Assembly: GCF_000711885.1 (NCBI RefSeq)
Contig: NZ_JONK01000006.1
Location: forward strand, 1 to 64,000
Source: Chromobacterium haemolyticum DSM 19808
GTDB lineage: Bacteria; Pseudomonadota; Gammaproteobacteria; Burkholderiales; Chromobacteriaceae
DNA length: 64,000 bases
Reading direction: 5' to 3'
Shown here: piece after piece, positions 7,616 through 15,571 of the stretch
Layout: each line of letters begins with the position of its first letter
How positions within the stretch are numbered: position 1 is the first letter of the stretch
The notes under the pieces: model-generated
The model's database searches: none
Seen by the model: only the letters and a program-made list of their open reading frames with translations
Told to the model about the DNA's origin: nothing
Program-made: the position numbers and the translations under genes

Positions 7616-7758
7616 GAGCCTGTTCAAAGTCCCGCGAGCCAGAGCGAGACAAGGCGAAAACGAGCGAAAAAGCGGAATGGTCAAGGGGTAGATGAGCATT
7701 TTGAGGGTGTACTCACCGTGTAACGCTCCGCAACGCGCAGCTGATCGTAAACAGGCTC
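7616..7758 (+). mobile_element. Type A miniature inverted-repeat element, copy 4
   Basis: 143 bp. Ends are GAGCCTGTTCAAAGTCC and GATCGTAAACAGGCTC. The left flank TAA (7613-7615) is the stop of the preceding gene and the right flank is CAA (one mismatch). It separates the isochorismatase-like gene from the convergent bestrophin-like gene. Confidence 0.88.
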
Positions 7759-7768
7759 CAAGTCCCGA

Positions 7769-8686
7769 TCAATACAAATAAATGCCCTGCTGCTCCGGCG
7801 CCGGCGCGGCCACGTCCTCGCCCTGCATCTCGCGCAGCGAGGCCTCAATGCCGTGGCACAGCGCGGACAACGGCAGGTCGTTGCCCTCCTTGCCAAACGG
7901 CTCTTCCAGCTCCTCGCCTATCACTTCCAAGGCCAGATAGGTGTAGGCGATGAAGACGGCGATCGCCGGCGTCAGCCAGCCTATGCTGGTGACCAGGCCG
8001 GCCGGCAGCAACAAGCTGTACACGGTGACGGTGCGGTTGAGCAACACCCGGTAAGTGAAAGGGATGGGCGTGGAGGCGATGCGCTCGCAGCCGCCCAGCA
8101 CTTCGGACAAGGAGTTCAGATTGCGGTCCAGCGCATGCCATTGCATATCGCTCAACGCGCCGTCGCGGCGCATGCGCGCGGTCAATTGTCCCAACCAGGC
8201 CAGGATCAACGCCGGCTTGAAGCGTCCCGCCAACGCCTTGTCCAGGATCTCCTCCGGCAGCAACCGCCGCAAATGCGCGTCGGCGTCGTCGCCGCGCAGC
8301 TGCGCCTTCAGCGCGTAAGCGAAGGCGCAACAGCCGTCTATCAAGCGCCGCGCGTCGGCGTTGTCCGGCGCCAGCGACAAGGCCTGCCGCGCCAGCGAGC
8401 GGTTGACGATCAGTAAGCTGCCCCATAGCTTGCGCGCTTCCCAGAAACGTTCGTAGCTGACCGAGTTGCGAAAGCCCAGGAAGATGGCCAGCGACACCCC
8501 CATCAGGGTGAAGGCGGGAATGCTGAGCGCCGAATCCGCGTGCTCGCTCAACCACCAGCCGCGCACAGCGGCGGCGGCGATGGAAATGAAGAAAACCAGC
8601 AACAGGCGCGGCATGATGCGCGGCAACACCGAACCGTGCCAGACAAACAGCAAGCGCAGCCAGGAAGAGGTGGATCTAACAATCAT
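7769..8686 (-). CDS. Bestrophin/UPF0187-family membrane channel protein
   Basis: 305 residues from ATG 8686. Two N-terminal membrane segments (about 20-40 and 45-70) lead into LGFRNSVSYERFWEARKLWG, the hallmark of bacterial bestrophin homologues (RFP-TM/UPF0187, E. coli YneE). Two later hydrophobic segments (about 215-260) are followed by LEVIGEELEEPFG, which matches the conserved cytoplasmic acidic/proline region. Bacterial members form pentameric ion channels; KpBest is cation-selective, so anion transport should not be assumed. The frame stays open upstream through the type A element to 8995, but that extension is element sequence. The ATG at 8686 begins the family homology. Confidence 0.87.
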   Translation of the reverse strand: MIVRSTSSWLRLLFVWHGSVLPRIMPRLLLVFFISIAAAAVRGWWLSEHADSALSIPAFTLMGVSLAIFLGFRNSVSYERFWEARKLWGSLLIVNRSLARQALSLAPDNADARRLIDGCCAFAYALKAQLRGDDADAHLRRLLPEEILDKALAGRFKPALILAWLGQLTARMRRDGALSDMQWHALDRNLNSLSEVLGGCERIASTPIPFTYRVLLNRTVTVYSLLLPAGLVTSIGWLTPAIAVFIAYTYLALEVIGEELEEPFGKEGNDLPLSALCHGIEASLREMQGEDVAAPAPEQQGIYLY

Positions 8687-8707
8687 GGTGGGAATATGAC
8701 GAAGTAA

Positions 8708-8847
8708 GAACGTGTTTACGATCTCGCGAGCTAAGGCGAGACAAGGCGAAAACCGCTGAGAAAGCGGAATGTACACACGGTGCATGAGCATTTCGAAGGG
8801 GTTTTCAACGCCGTATCGCCAACGCGCAGCTGATCGTAAACAGGTTC
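8708..8847 (+). mobile_element. Type A miniature inverted-repeat element, copy 5
   Basis: 140 bp with ends GAACGTGTTTACGATCTCG and GATCGTAAACAGGTTC. It has a perfect TAA target duplication (8705-8707 and 8848-8850). It lies 21 bp upstream of the bestrophin-like start, so any promoter of that gene lies inside or beyond the element. Confidence 0.9.
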
Positions 8848-8912
8848 TAAAATGGTTGACCGGCCTACATGATAGGGCAGCTTGCCCCTGCGCCGCCATG
8901 TTTGCGCCGGAT

Positions 8913-9812
8913 TCAGAGCAAGTGGGGCGCCAGCGCCTCCGCCAGCCAATCCATGAATATCCGTGCGCGGCGCGGCAGGTTGCGTCGATGGGCATACAGC
9001 AAGGTCACCGGCATCGGCGCGGCGCGGAATTCCGGCAAAACTTCCACCAGTTCGCCTCTGTCCAGCAAATGACGCACTCCTGACTCCGGCGCCTGGATCA
9101 GTCCCAAGCCGGCCAGGCAGGCCGCCTGGTAGGCGTCGGCGTTGTTGACGATGACGCTGCCGCTCATGGCCAGCCAATGGCTGCCGCTATCGTCCCGCCA
9201 TTCCCAGCCGGCCGGGCGCGCCCCCAGGGTGGAGACATAATGGACCAACCTGTGCCGCGCCAGGTCCTCCAGGCCGGCCGGCGTGCCATGGCGCGCCAGA
9301 TAAGCCGGGCTGGCGCAATTGAGCTGCCGGAAGCGTCCCAGCGGCCGCGCCACCAGGCTGGAGTCGCTAAGCTCCCCCACCCGCAACACGCAATCGAAGC
9401 CCTCGCGCACGATGTCCACCTTGCGATCGGTGCTGCTCAACTCCAGCTCCAGCCTCGGGTGGCGTTGCAGAAACTCGTCCAGGCGCGGCAACACCTGGTA
9501 ACGCGCCACGCCGCTGGGCATATCCACCCGCAGCCGCCCGCTCAGCGCCTCTTCGCCGCGCTGAAACATGCCCTGCAGCTCGTCCATCTCCGCCAGCACA
9601 TCCTTGCAGCGTTCGTAAAAAGCCTGGCCGTCCTGGGTCATCTGCACTTTGCGCGTGGTCCGATGCAACAAGCGCGCGCCCAGCCAGGCTTCAGTCTGTT
9701 TAACCGCCACCGAGATGCTGGCCTTGGGCAGGCCCAGGCTGTCCGCCGCCTGGGTGAAGCTGGATAGCTCGGCTACCCGGACAAAAATCTGCATTGCTTC
9801 CAGCTTGTTCAT
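8913..9812 (-). CDS. LysR-family transcriptional regulator
   Basis: 299 residues from ATG 9812 (a TTG at 9824 would add four). The N-terminal winged helix-turn-helix (MQIFVRVAELSSFTQAADSLGLPKASISVAVKQTEAWLGARLLHRTTRKVQMT, in parts) is typical of the AaeR/DmlR-like group. The effector domain follows, with LRVDMPSG and GLGLIQAP. It is divergent from an SDR oxidoreductase gene at 9940, the usual arrangement for a LysR regulator and its target. A T-N11-A palindrome at 9869-9891 sits between them. Confidence 0.93.
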   Translation of the reverse strand: MNKLEAMQIFVRVAELSSFTQAADSLGLPKASISVAVKQTEAWLGARLLHRTTRKVQMTQDGQAFYERCKDVLAEMDELQGMFQRGEEALSGRLRVDMPSGVARYQVLPRLDEFLQRHPRLELELSSTDRKVDIVREGFDCVLRVGELSDSSLVARPLGRFRQLNCASPAYLARHGTPAGLEDLARHRLVHYVSTLGARPAGWEWRDDSGSHWLAMSGSVIVNNADAYQAACLAGLGLIQAPESGVRHLLDRGELVEVLPEFRAAPMPVTLLYAHRRNLPRRARIFMDWLAEALAPHLL

Positions 9813-9868
9813 CTTCACCGCCAATTGTTATGAATATACGAACACTATAATTAAATAACCCATATTTG

Positions 9869-9891
9869 TTTATTGAAAACCACACAATAAA
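9869..9891. promoter_or_regulatory. LysR-type operator candidate
   Basis: A perfect inverted repeat TTTATTG (9869-9875) and CAATAAA (9885-9891) has a 9-nt spacer, a T-N11-A-type site. It lies in an AT-rich 127-bp gap between the divergent LysR and SDR genes. Confidence 0.6.
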
Positions 9892-9939
9892 CTGAGCTCA
9901 TCGGGTCCAAACCTGCACCCGCCCCTACAGGAGATTCCC

Positions 9940-10698
9940 ATGAGCAAGAAGATCGCAGTCATCACCGGCGGCAGCCGCGGCCTGGGCAAAAGCGCGGCTC
10001 TGCACCTGGCGCGCCAGGGCGTGGACGTAGTCCTCACTTATCAAAGCCGCGCCGCCGACGCCGAGGCGGTGGTTGCCGAAATCCGGGCCTTGGGCGGCAA
10101 CGCCGCCGCGCTGCCGCTGGACGTCGGCCAGAGCGCAAGCTTCGGCGCCTTTGCCGCCCAGTTGCGCCAGACGCTGAGCGAACAATGGCAGCGCGCCGAC
10201 TTCGACTTTCTGGTCAACAATGCCGGCATCGGCATTCACGCCGCCTTCGCCGACACCAGCGAGGCGCAGTTCGACCAATTGATGAACATCCAGCTCAAAG
10301 GACCGTTCTTCCTGACCCAGACACTGCTGCCGCTGATCGCCGACGGCGGCCGCATTCTCAACGTCTCCACCGGCCTGACCCGCTTCGCCCTGCCCGGCTA
10401 CGCCGCCTACGCGGCGATGAAGGGCGGCGTGGAAGTGCTGACCCGCTACCTGGCCAAGGAACTGGGTCCTCGCGGCATCGCGGTCAACGTCATCGCCCCC
10501 GGCGCGATTGAAACCGATTTCGGCGGCGGCCTGGTGCGCGACAACGAGCAGGTCAATGCCCATATCGCCGCGCAAACCGCGCTGGGCCGCGTCGGCCGGC
10601 CAGACGACATCGGCGGCGCCATCGCCACCCTGCTCAGCGACGGCGCGGCCTGGGTCAACGGCCAACGCGTGGAAGCTTCCGGCGGCATGTTTCTGTAA
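9940..10698 (+). CDS. Short-chain dehydrogenase/reductase
   Basis: 252 residues with a classical SDR fold. The NAD(P) motif is TGGSRGLGKSAA at about 9-20, NNAG is near 90, and the catalytic Ser is in NVSTGL. YAAMK supplies the Tyr and Lys, and the PGAIETDF and ASGGMFL segments close the fold. The Arg following the first glycine-rich turn region (YQSRA) suggests NADP preference. The substrate is not predictable. The ribosome site AGGAGA precedes the ATG. Regulation by the divergent LysR gene is likely from the arrangement and the palindrome between them. Confidence 0.92.
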   Translation: MSKKIAVITGGSRGLGKSAALHLARQGVDVVLTYQSRAADAEAVVAEIRALGGNAAALPLDVGQSASFGAFAAQLRQTLSEQWQRADFDFLVNNAGIGIHAAFADTSEAQFDQLMNIQLKGPFFLTQTLLPLIADGGRILNVSTGLTRFALPGYAAYAAMKGGVEVLTRYLAKELGPRGIAVNVIAPGAIETDFGGGLVRDNEQVNAHIAAQTALGRVGRPDDIGGAIATLLSDGAAWVNGQRVEASGGMFL

Positions 10699-10782
10699 AA
10701 GTCCGCCCCATATCGGCGCATGCCAAACGGCGGCGTCAGGTTTTGTCAGTCGGCCAAGTGGAAGTACTTAGCGCGCGATCCA

Positions 10783-10825
10783 TCCCCCCGCGCAAGCCTT
10801 GCCAGACAAGGCTTGTGCGGGGGGA
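10783..10825. other. Very strong 19-bp hairpin between the SDR and EAL genes
   Basis: The arms TCCCCCCGCGCAAGCCTTG (10783-10801) and CAAGGCTTGTGCGGGGGGA (10807-10825) pair completely in RNA, with one G-U, around a 5-nt loop. No T-run follows on either strand, so it is not a standard intrinsic terminator. It lies 85 bp after the SDR stop and 111 bp before the chosen start of the EAL-domain gene. It could be a processing site, an attenuator or a REP-like repeat. Confidence 0.7.
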
Positions 10826-10935
10826 CGCCGCGGCACGCCAACCCCGCATTACGCATTCGACATGGCGGCGGCTTGCCCCCTTCTCCGGCAGGAACTAATT
10901 TTCGATTATTCCCTGTCCCGGAAAGTAGCCGCCAC

Positions 10936-13900
10936 ATGCGCGCAGGCCTAAACCGCACTCTGTCCGCCGTCAGCGGGCTGGGCCTGCGAACTCAATTACT
11001 GCTGTTCGCACTGGCCTGCCTCCTTCCCGCCGCCGTGCTGATTGGCATCGGCGCCTATGAATCCGCCCGCGATCTGCGCGACGCCGCGCAAATGCAAACC
11101 CGCATCGTGGCCAACCAAGTGGATCAAACCCTGGCGGACAAGATCGTCGAACTGGAACGGCTGCTGGCGCAGCTGAGCCAACGGCCGCCGCTGCGCCGGC
11201 TCAACCCCGCCGAATGCGCCGACGCCTATCACGATCTCACGCTGAGTTTTCCCTCCATCACCCAGCTAACGCTCAGCAACGCCGCGGGGCAGCCGGTCTG
11301 CCGCCATGCGCAAAACCCCGCCATGCATGCGCCCCCGCCCAACCATGGATGGTTCTCCCGCGCGCTGGACGCCCCAGGGCTGATGCTCAGCGAACCGCTG
11401 CAAGAGCCCGCTACCCGGCGCTGGATCATCATGCCCAGTTATCCAGTTCGCGATGAACAAGGCCGCCGCGTGGGGCTGCTGACACTGCAACTGGATCTGC
11501 TGGCGCTGCAGTCGCACGTGCTGCCGGCCACGCTGGACCGCAAACTGACCATCGCGGTGCTCAGTTCGCAAGCGGCCTTTTTGCTGCGCTATCCGGACCC
11601 CTCGCTCTGGCACGGCAAAACCTCGTCCAATGTCGTCCGCACCATCTCGCGCATCCGCGGCAACGCCTCCGGCTTCGAACTGGGCGTCGGACGCGACGGC
11701 GTGTCGCGCCTCTACTCCTATCGCAAGTTCTCCCAAGCCGACTGGCTGATCATCGCCGCCTTGCCGGAACAGGATGTCTTCGCGTCTTACTACAACCGCC
11801 TGCGCTGGGGCGCCGCCAGCAGCATCGCCACCTTGCTGCTCTGCGGCTTGCTGGCGCAAAGCTTCAGCCGCGCGCTGACCCGCCCTGCAAGACAGCTGGC
11901 GGAGACGGCGCAAGCCGTGGCCAGCGGCGCCTCGCAGGCGCGGGCGCAGGAACTGGGGCCACGCGAACTACGCACGGTGTCTCGCCAGTTCAATCACATG
12001 CTGGACCAGCTGCAAGCTCACGAAGCCGCCATCCGCCTCAGCGAAATGCAACGCGCCGGCATCATCGACACTGCGATGGACGCCATCGTCACCATCGACG
12101 CCGATTTGAACATCATCTTGTTCAATCCCGCCGCGGAACGAGCCTTCGGCTACCGAGCCGAGCAAGTGCTTGGTCAACGGGTCGACATGCTGGTGCCGGA
12201 ATCCTTTCGTTCCCACCACGCGCGGCTGATCCGCGATTTCGGCCGGAACGGCCCGATCAGCCGCCGTCTTGCGCCGGCCGGCGGGATACGCGGCCTGCGC
12301 GCCGACGGCAGCGAGTTCTATGCGGAAGCCTCGGTATCCCAGCTTGAGGTGGGCGGCCAGAAATACTACACCGCCATCATGCGCGACATCACCGAGCGCC
12401 TGAAAACGGAACAGAAGCTCAAACGCCACAGCCAACAACTGGAGTCGCTGCGCGATATGGGGCTCACCCTGCTGTCCGCCGCCAGCCCGAAGCAAACCGC
12501 GCAGGAAGCGCTGCGCATGCTGGCGCGACTGGTGCCGTTCTGGGGCGCGTCAGCCACGGTGTTCGACTGGCGACACGAGGAGATCATCTTTTTGGCGTTG
12601 GAATGCGACGCCAAAGACGAAATCCCGATCGACAGCCGCTTCCCCTTCTCCAGCTTTGGTTTAAGCGACCTGGAGCAGCTCAAACGCGGCGAGCCCAGCT
12701 TCATGCACGACATCGCCACGCAGGCGCAACCGCCCGCGCTGGTCAAATGGCTGCGCAGCCACGGCGTGCGCGCCTATCTGCGGCTGCCGCTGATGGCGGA
12801 AGGACAGTTGCTGGGGTCCCTGAACCTCGCTTTTCAGACCATCGCCCGCCACGACTTTGAACATCTGGAGGTTTCGCGGGCCTTCGCCCAACAACTAGCC
12901 ATCACCCTGCAGCACTCCTTGCTGCGGCTGCGCATAGAACGGCTCAACCGCGTCTACGCCATCCTCAGCGGCATCAATATGCTGATCGTGCGCTGCCACG
13001 ACCGCCAGGAACTGTTCCAGGAAACCTGCCGCATCGCCACCCATAGCGGCGCGTTCAAAATGGTCTGGATCAGCTTGATGGACCAGAGCGACGGCCAACA
13101 CCGCCTCGCCGCGCTGCAAGGGCAAGCGGAACCGTCGCCCGACCCAGAGGCGCTGCTGCAGTTGTCCGCCGTCGCCATCAACAGCGGCGGCAACCTCGTC
13201 TGCAATCAGCTTGGCGCGCCGCTGCCCTACACGGCGCGCGAACAATTGCTGGCGCAAGGCATCCGTTCGCTGGCCTGCCTGCCCTTGCCGCTGCCCGGAC
13301 AACACGCCGCCTCGTTAACGCTGTGCTCCAACGAGGCCAACGTCTTCGATCACGAAGAAATGCAGCTGCTATCCGAACTGGCCGGCGACATCGCTTTCGC
13401 GCTGGACCACATCGAAAAAGAGGAACGGCTGCATTTCCTGTCCTACTACGACGAGTTGACCGGCCTGGCCAACCGCAGCCTGTTCCACGAGCGCCTGGCG
13501 CAGCAAATCAGCTCCAGCCATCATGAACAACGCCGTCTGGCGGTGATCTTCCTCGACATTGAGCACTTCAAATCCATCAACGACGTCTATGGCCGCTGGG
13601 CCGGCGACCAAGTGCTGCGCCTGCTGGCGGCGCGGCTGGAATCGTTTACCGAGGAAGCCCGGCTGCTGGCCTGCGTCAAGATAGACCGTTTCGCGCTGAT
13701 GATCCCCGAGGTCAAAAGCGAGGAGGACATCGCGCGACAAGTCATGCAATTGCAAGAACGCTGCGTCGCCCAGCCCATCGCCATCCTGGACAAGCAGCTG
13801 CGCGTTTCCGCCAAATTCGGCATCGCCACCTTTCCGGAAGACGGCGACAACGCGGAAAGCCTGCTGGAGAAGGCGGAAGCCGCGCTCAAACTGGCGCAAA

Positions 13901-14784
13901 ACACCAATGAGCGCTATTTGTTCTACCGCCAGGAGATGAGCGAACGCGCCGCCGTGACGCTGGAGCTGGAAAATCGGCTGCGTTTGGCGCTGGAGCGACA
14001 GGAGTTCGTGCTTCACTACCAGCCCAAAGTGGACGCGGTGTCGCGGCAGATCATAGGCGTGGAAGCGCTGTTGCGCTGGCAGAGCCCGGAGCGCGGCCTG
14101 GTATCGCCGGCGCAGTTCATCCCCTTGCTGGAAGAAACCGGCCTGATCCTGGAGGTGGGCGCCTGGGCGCTGCGGCAAGCCGCGCGCGACCATCTGCGCT
14201 GGCAGCAAACCGGCTATCCGGCGCCGCGCATCGCGGTCAATGTTTCGCCGCTGCAATTACGGCAGGCAGACTTCTCCGAACAGCTGCAAAAAGCCCTGAG
14301 CGCAGGCGCCGCCGTGCCGGGCATCGACATCGAAATCACTGAAACCGTGGTGCTGGACAACCTGGATACTTGCGGCGAAACGCTGCGCCGCATCCGCGAC
14401 ATGCTGGTGGGCATTTCCATCGACGATTTCGGCACCGGCTACTCCTCGCTGTCCTACCTGGCCAAGCTGCCAACCCAGGAACTGAAGATCGACCAGTCCT
14501 TCGTGCGCGCAATGCTGGAAGATCCGGACGCGATGACTTTGACCGGCGCCATCATTGCGCTGGCCCATTCCCTGCAGCTCAAAGTGGTGGCGGAAGGCGT
14601 GGAAACCGATGAACAAGCCACCGCCTTGACTTATATGTTCTGCGATACCCTGCAAGGGTACCTATTTTGCAGGCCTCTGCCGGCCGCGGAATTGGAGCGC
14701 CGCTTCTGGCTGGAGCGGCCCGACCCGCGCGCGCCGCTGCTCAATATCGTGCAGGAGCCCGCCGTCACCCCGGCCGCCGGCTAA
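10936..14784 (+). CDS. Membrane c-di-GMP protein: Cache-HAMP-PAS-GAF-GAF-GGDEF(degenerate)-EAL
   Basis: 1282 residues. The first membrane segment is about 15-38, the periplasmic Cache-like sensor about 40-280, the second membrane segment about 290-312 and HAMP about 312-365. PAS is about 370-485, two GAF-like regions about 500-660 and 665-815, GGDEF about 830-1000 and EAL about 1020-1265. The GGDEF signature is replaced by K915-I-D-R-F, so cyclase activity is unlikely. The EAL domain is intact: E1043-A-L, NVSPLQLR, E-I-T-E-T, DDFGTGYSS, the K of LKIDQSF and the AEGVETDEQ loop. It should hydrolyse c-di-GMP under control of a periplasmic ligand. An upstream in-frame start at 10720 would translate through the 10783 hairpin. 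The ATG at 10936 starts just before the first membrane helix. Its stop TAA is the target duplication of the next element. Confidence 0.92.
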   Translation: MRAGLNRTLSAVSGLGLRTQLLLFALACLLPAAVLIGIGAYESARDLRDAAQMQTRIVANQVDQTLADKIVELERLLAQLSQRPPLRRLNPAECADAYHDLTLSFPSITQLTLSNAAGQPVCRHAQNPAMHAPPPNHGWFSRALDAPGLMLSEPLQEPATRRWIIMPSYPVRDEQGRRVGLLTLQLDLLALQSHVLPATLDRKLTIAVLSSQAAFLLRYPDPSLWHGKTSSNVVRTISRIRGNASGFELGVGRDGVSRLYSYRKFSQADWLIIAALPEQDVFASYYNRLRWGAASSIATLLLCGLLAQSFSRALTRPARQLAETAQAVASGASQARAQELGPRELRTVSRQFNHMLDQLQAHEAAIRLSEMQRAGIIDTAMDAIVTIDADLNIILFNPAAERAFGYRAEQVLGQRVDMLVPESFRSHHARLIRDFGRNGPISRRLAPAGGIRGLRADGSEFYAEASVSQLEVGGQKYYTAIMRDITERLKTEQKLKRHSQQLESLRDMGLTLLSAASPKQTAQEALRMLARLVPFWGASATVFDWRHEEIIFLALECDAKDEIPIDSRFPFSSFGLSDLEQLKRGEPSFMHDIATQAQPPALVKWLRSHGVRAYLRLPLMAEGQLLGSLNLAFQTIARHDFEHLEVSRAFAQQLAITLQHSLLRLRIERLNRVYAILSGINMLIVRCHDRQELFQETCRIATHSGAFKMVWISLMDQSDGQHRLAALQGQAEPSPDPEALLQLSAVAINSGGNLVCNQLGAPLPYTAREQLLAQGIRSLACLPLPLPGQHAASLTLCSNEANVFDHEEMQLLSELAGDIAFALDHIEKEERLHFLSYYDELTGLANRSLFHERLAQQISSSHHEQRRLAVIFLDIEHFKSINDVYGRWAGDQVLRLLAARLESFTEEARLLACVKIDRFALMIPEVKSEEDIARQVMQLQERCVAQPIAILDKQLRVSAKFGIATFPEDGDNAESLLEKAEAALKLAQNTNERYLFYRQEMSERAAVTLELENRLRLALERQEFVLHYQPKVDAVSRQIIGVEALLRWQSPERGLVSPAQFIPLLEETGLILEVGAWALRQAARDHLRWQQTGYPAPRIAVNVSPLQLRQADFSEQLQKALSAGAAVPGIDIEITETVVLDNLDTCGETLRRIRDMLVGISIDDFGTGYSSLSYLAKLPTQELKIDQSFVRAMLEDPDAMTLTGAIIALAHSLQLKVVAEGVETDEQATALTYMFCDTLQGYLFCRPLPAAELERRFWLERPDPRAPLLNIVQEPAVTPAAG

Positions 14785-14924
14785 GAACCTGTTTACAATC
14801 TGCTGCGCGTCGGCGATACCGGGGTAAAAACCGCTTCGAAATGCTCATGTACCCTGTGCACGCTCTGCTTTTTCAGCCGTTTTCGTCTTGTCTCGCCCTT
14901 GCTCGCGAGATCGTAAACAGCTTC
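14785..14924 (-). mobile_element. Type A miniature inverted-repeat element, copy 6 (reverse orientation)
   Basis: 140 bp. Ends are GAACCTGTTTACAATCT and AGATCGTAAACAGCTTC. It has a perfect TAA target duplication (14782-14784 and 14925-14927), and the left copy is the stop codon of the EAL gene. Confidence 0.9.
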
Positions 14925-14933
14925 TAAGCACGC

Positions 14934-14957
14934 AAAAAAGGGAGGCCTCGGCCTCCC
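14934..14957 (-). terminator. Rho-independent terminator of the Lys/Ala-rich protein gene
   Basis: Read on the minus strand, an 8-bp stem GGGAGGCC/GGCCTCCC with a 2-nt loop is followed by TTTTTT. It lies 45 bp after the stop at 15003. Confidence 0.85.
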
Positions 14958-15002
14958 TTCATCCCCGTTTGGGCCGCGCTGCGCGCGCCCTCGTTCTTCA
15001 GC

Positions 15003-15416
15003 TTACTTGGCTGCGGAAGCCGCGGCTTTCTTGTGGGTTTTCTTGGCGGCGTGCTGCTTGTGCTGAGCCGGCTTCTTGGCGGCCTTGGCCGGAGCGGAGG
15101 CTTCCGCCTTGGCGGCTTGAGCCTTTTGAGCCGGAGCCGAAGCAGCCTGCTTGTGGGCTTTCTTGGCGGCGTGCTTCTTGTGCTGAGCCGGCTTCTTGGC
15201 GGCCTTGGCCGGGGCGGAGGCTTCCGCCTTGGCGGCTTGCGCTTTCTGCGCCGGGGCGGAAGCGTGCTTCTTCACGGCCTTGTGCTGCGCTTTCTTGGCG
15301 GCGGGCGCGGCTTTGGCAACCGGGGCGGAAGCCGGCTTGGCGGCTTCGGCGGCGAAGCCGGCGGCGGAGCTCAGGGCGAAAGCGGCGGACAGTACGATCA
15401 GGCTCAGTTTTTTCAT
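15003..15416 (-). CDS. Secreted lysine/alanine-rich repeat protein
   Basis: 137 residues. A clear signal peptide (MKKLSLIVLSAAFALSSAAGFA, cleavage near 22-23) is followed by a low-complexity Ala/Lys/Pro/His chain without aromatic or acidic core residues. Two tandem 40-residue units (51-90 and 91-130) are nearly identical. The composition recalls histone H1-like AlgP or PhaF tails, but those are cytoplasmic; the signal peptide puts this one in the periplasm or outside. A very basic, disordered chain could bind cell-wall polymers, LPS, DNA or polyphosphate; that is inference. GGAG lies 10 bp upstream of the ATG, and a strong terminator follows. Confidence 0.85.
   Translation of the reverse strand: MKKLSLIVLSAAFALSSAAGFAAEAAKPASAPVAKAAPAAKKAQHKAVKKHASAPAQKAQAAKAEASAPAKAAKKPAQHKKHAAKKAHKQAASAPAQKAQAAKAEASAPAKAAKKPAQHKQHAAKKTHKKAAASAAK
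15027..15266 (-). repeat. Two tandem 120-bp repeats inside the Lys/Ala-rich gene
   Basis: Units 15147-15266 and 15027-15146 encode nearly the same 40 residues (SAPAQKAQAAKAEASAPAKA is identical in both). The DNA is also nearly identical, so unit number could change by recombination or slippage. Confidence 0.85.
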
Positions 15417-15571
15417 GGTGACATTCTCCAGTCGGGTCAGGGGGGCGTCCGTCTGCTCAAGTGCTGCCGTGACGCCGGGGCTTTGGTGTTTCCTTGCTGC
15501 GTATCCTAGGCGTCCCGGCTCGCCCCCGTCTGTGAGTCAGTTGTAAAGGCATGTAACGCAAAGTAGCCTTC

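Noticed and set aside
8687-8995. N-terminal extension of the bestrophin-like protein
   Set aside because: It is formed by reading through a type A element and adjacent sequence; the family homology starts at 8686.
10720-10935. Upstream start adding 72 residues to the EAL protein
   Set aside because: It would translate the 19-bp hairpin and low-complexity sequence before the first membrane helix; ATG 10936 is a better start.
15003-15416. AlgP/histone H1-like nucleoid protein
   Set aside because: The composition fits, but the clear signal peptide argues against a nucleoid location.
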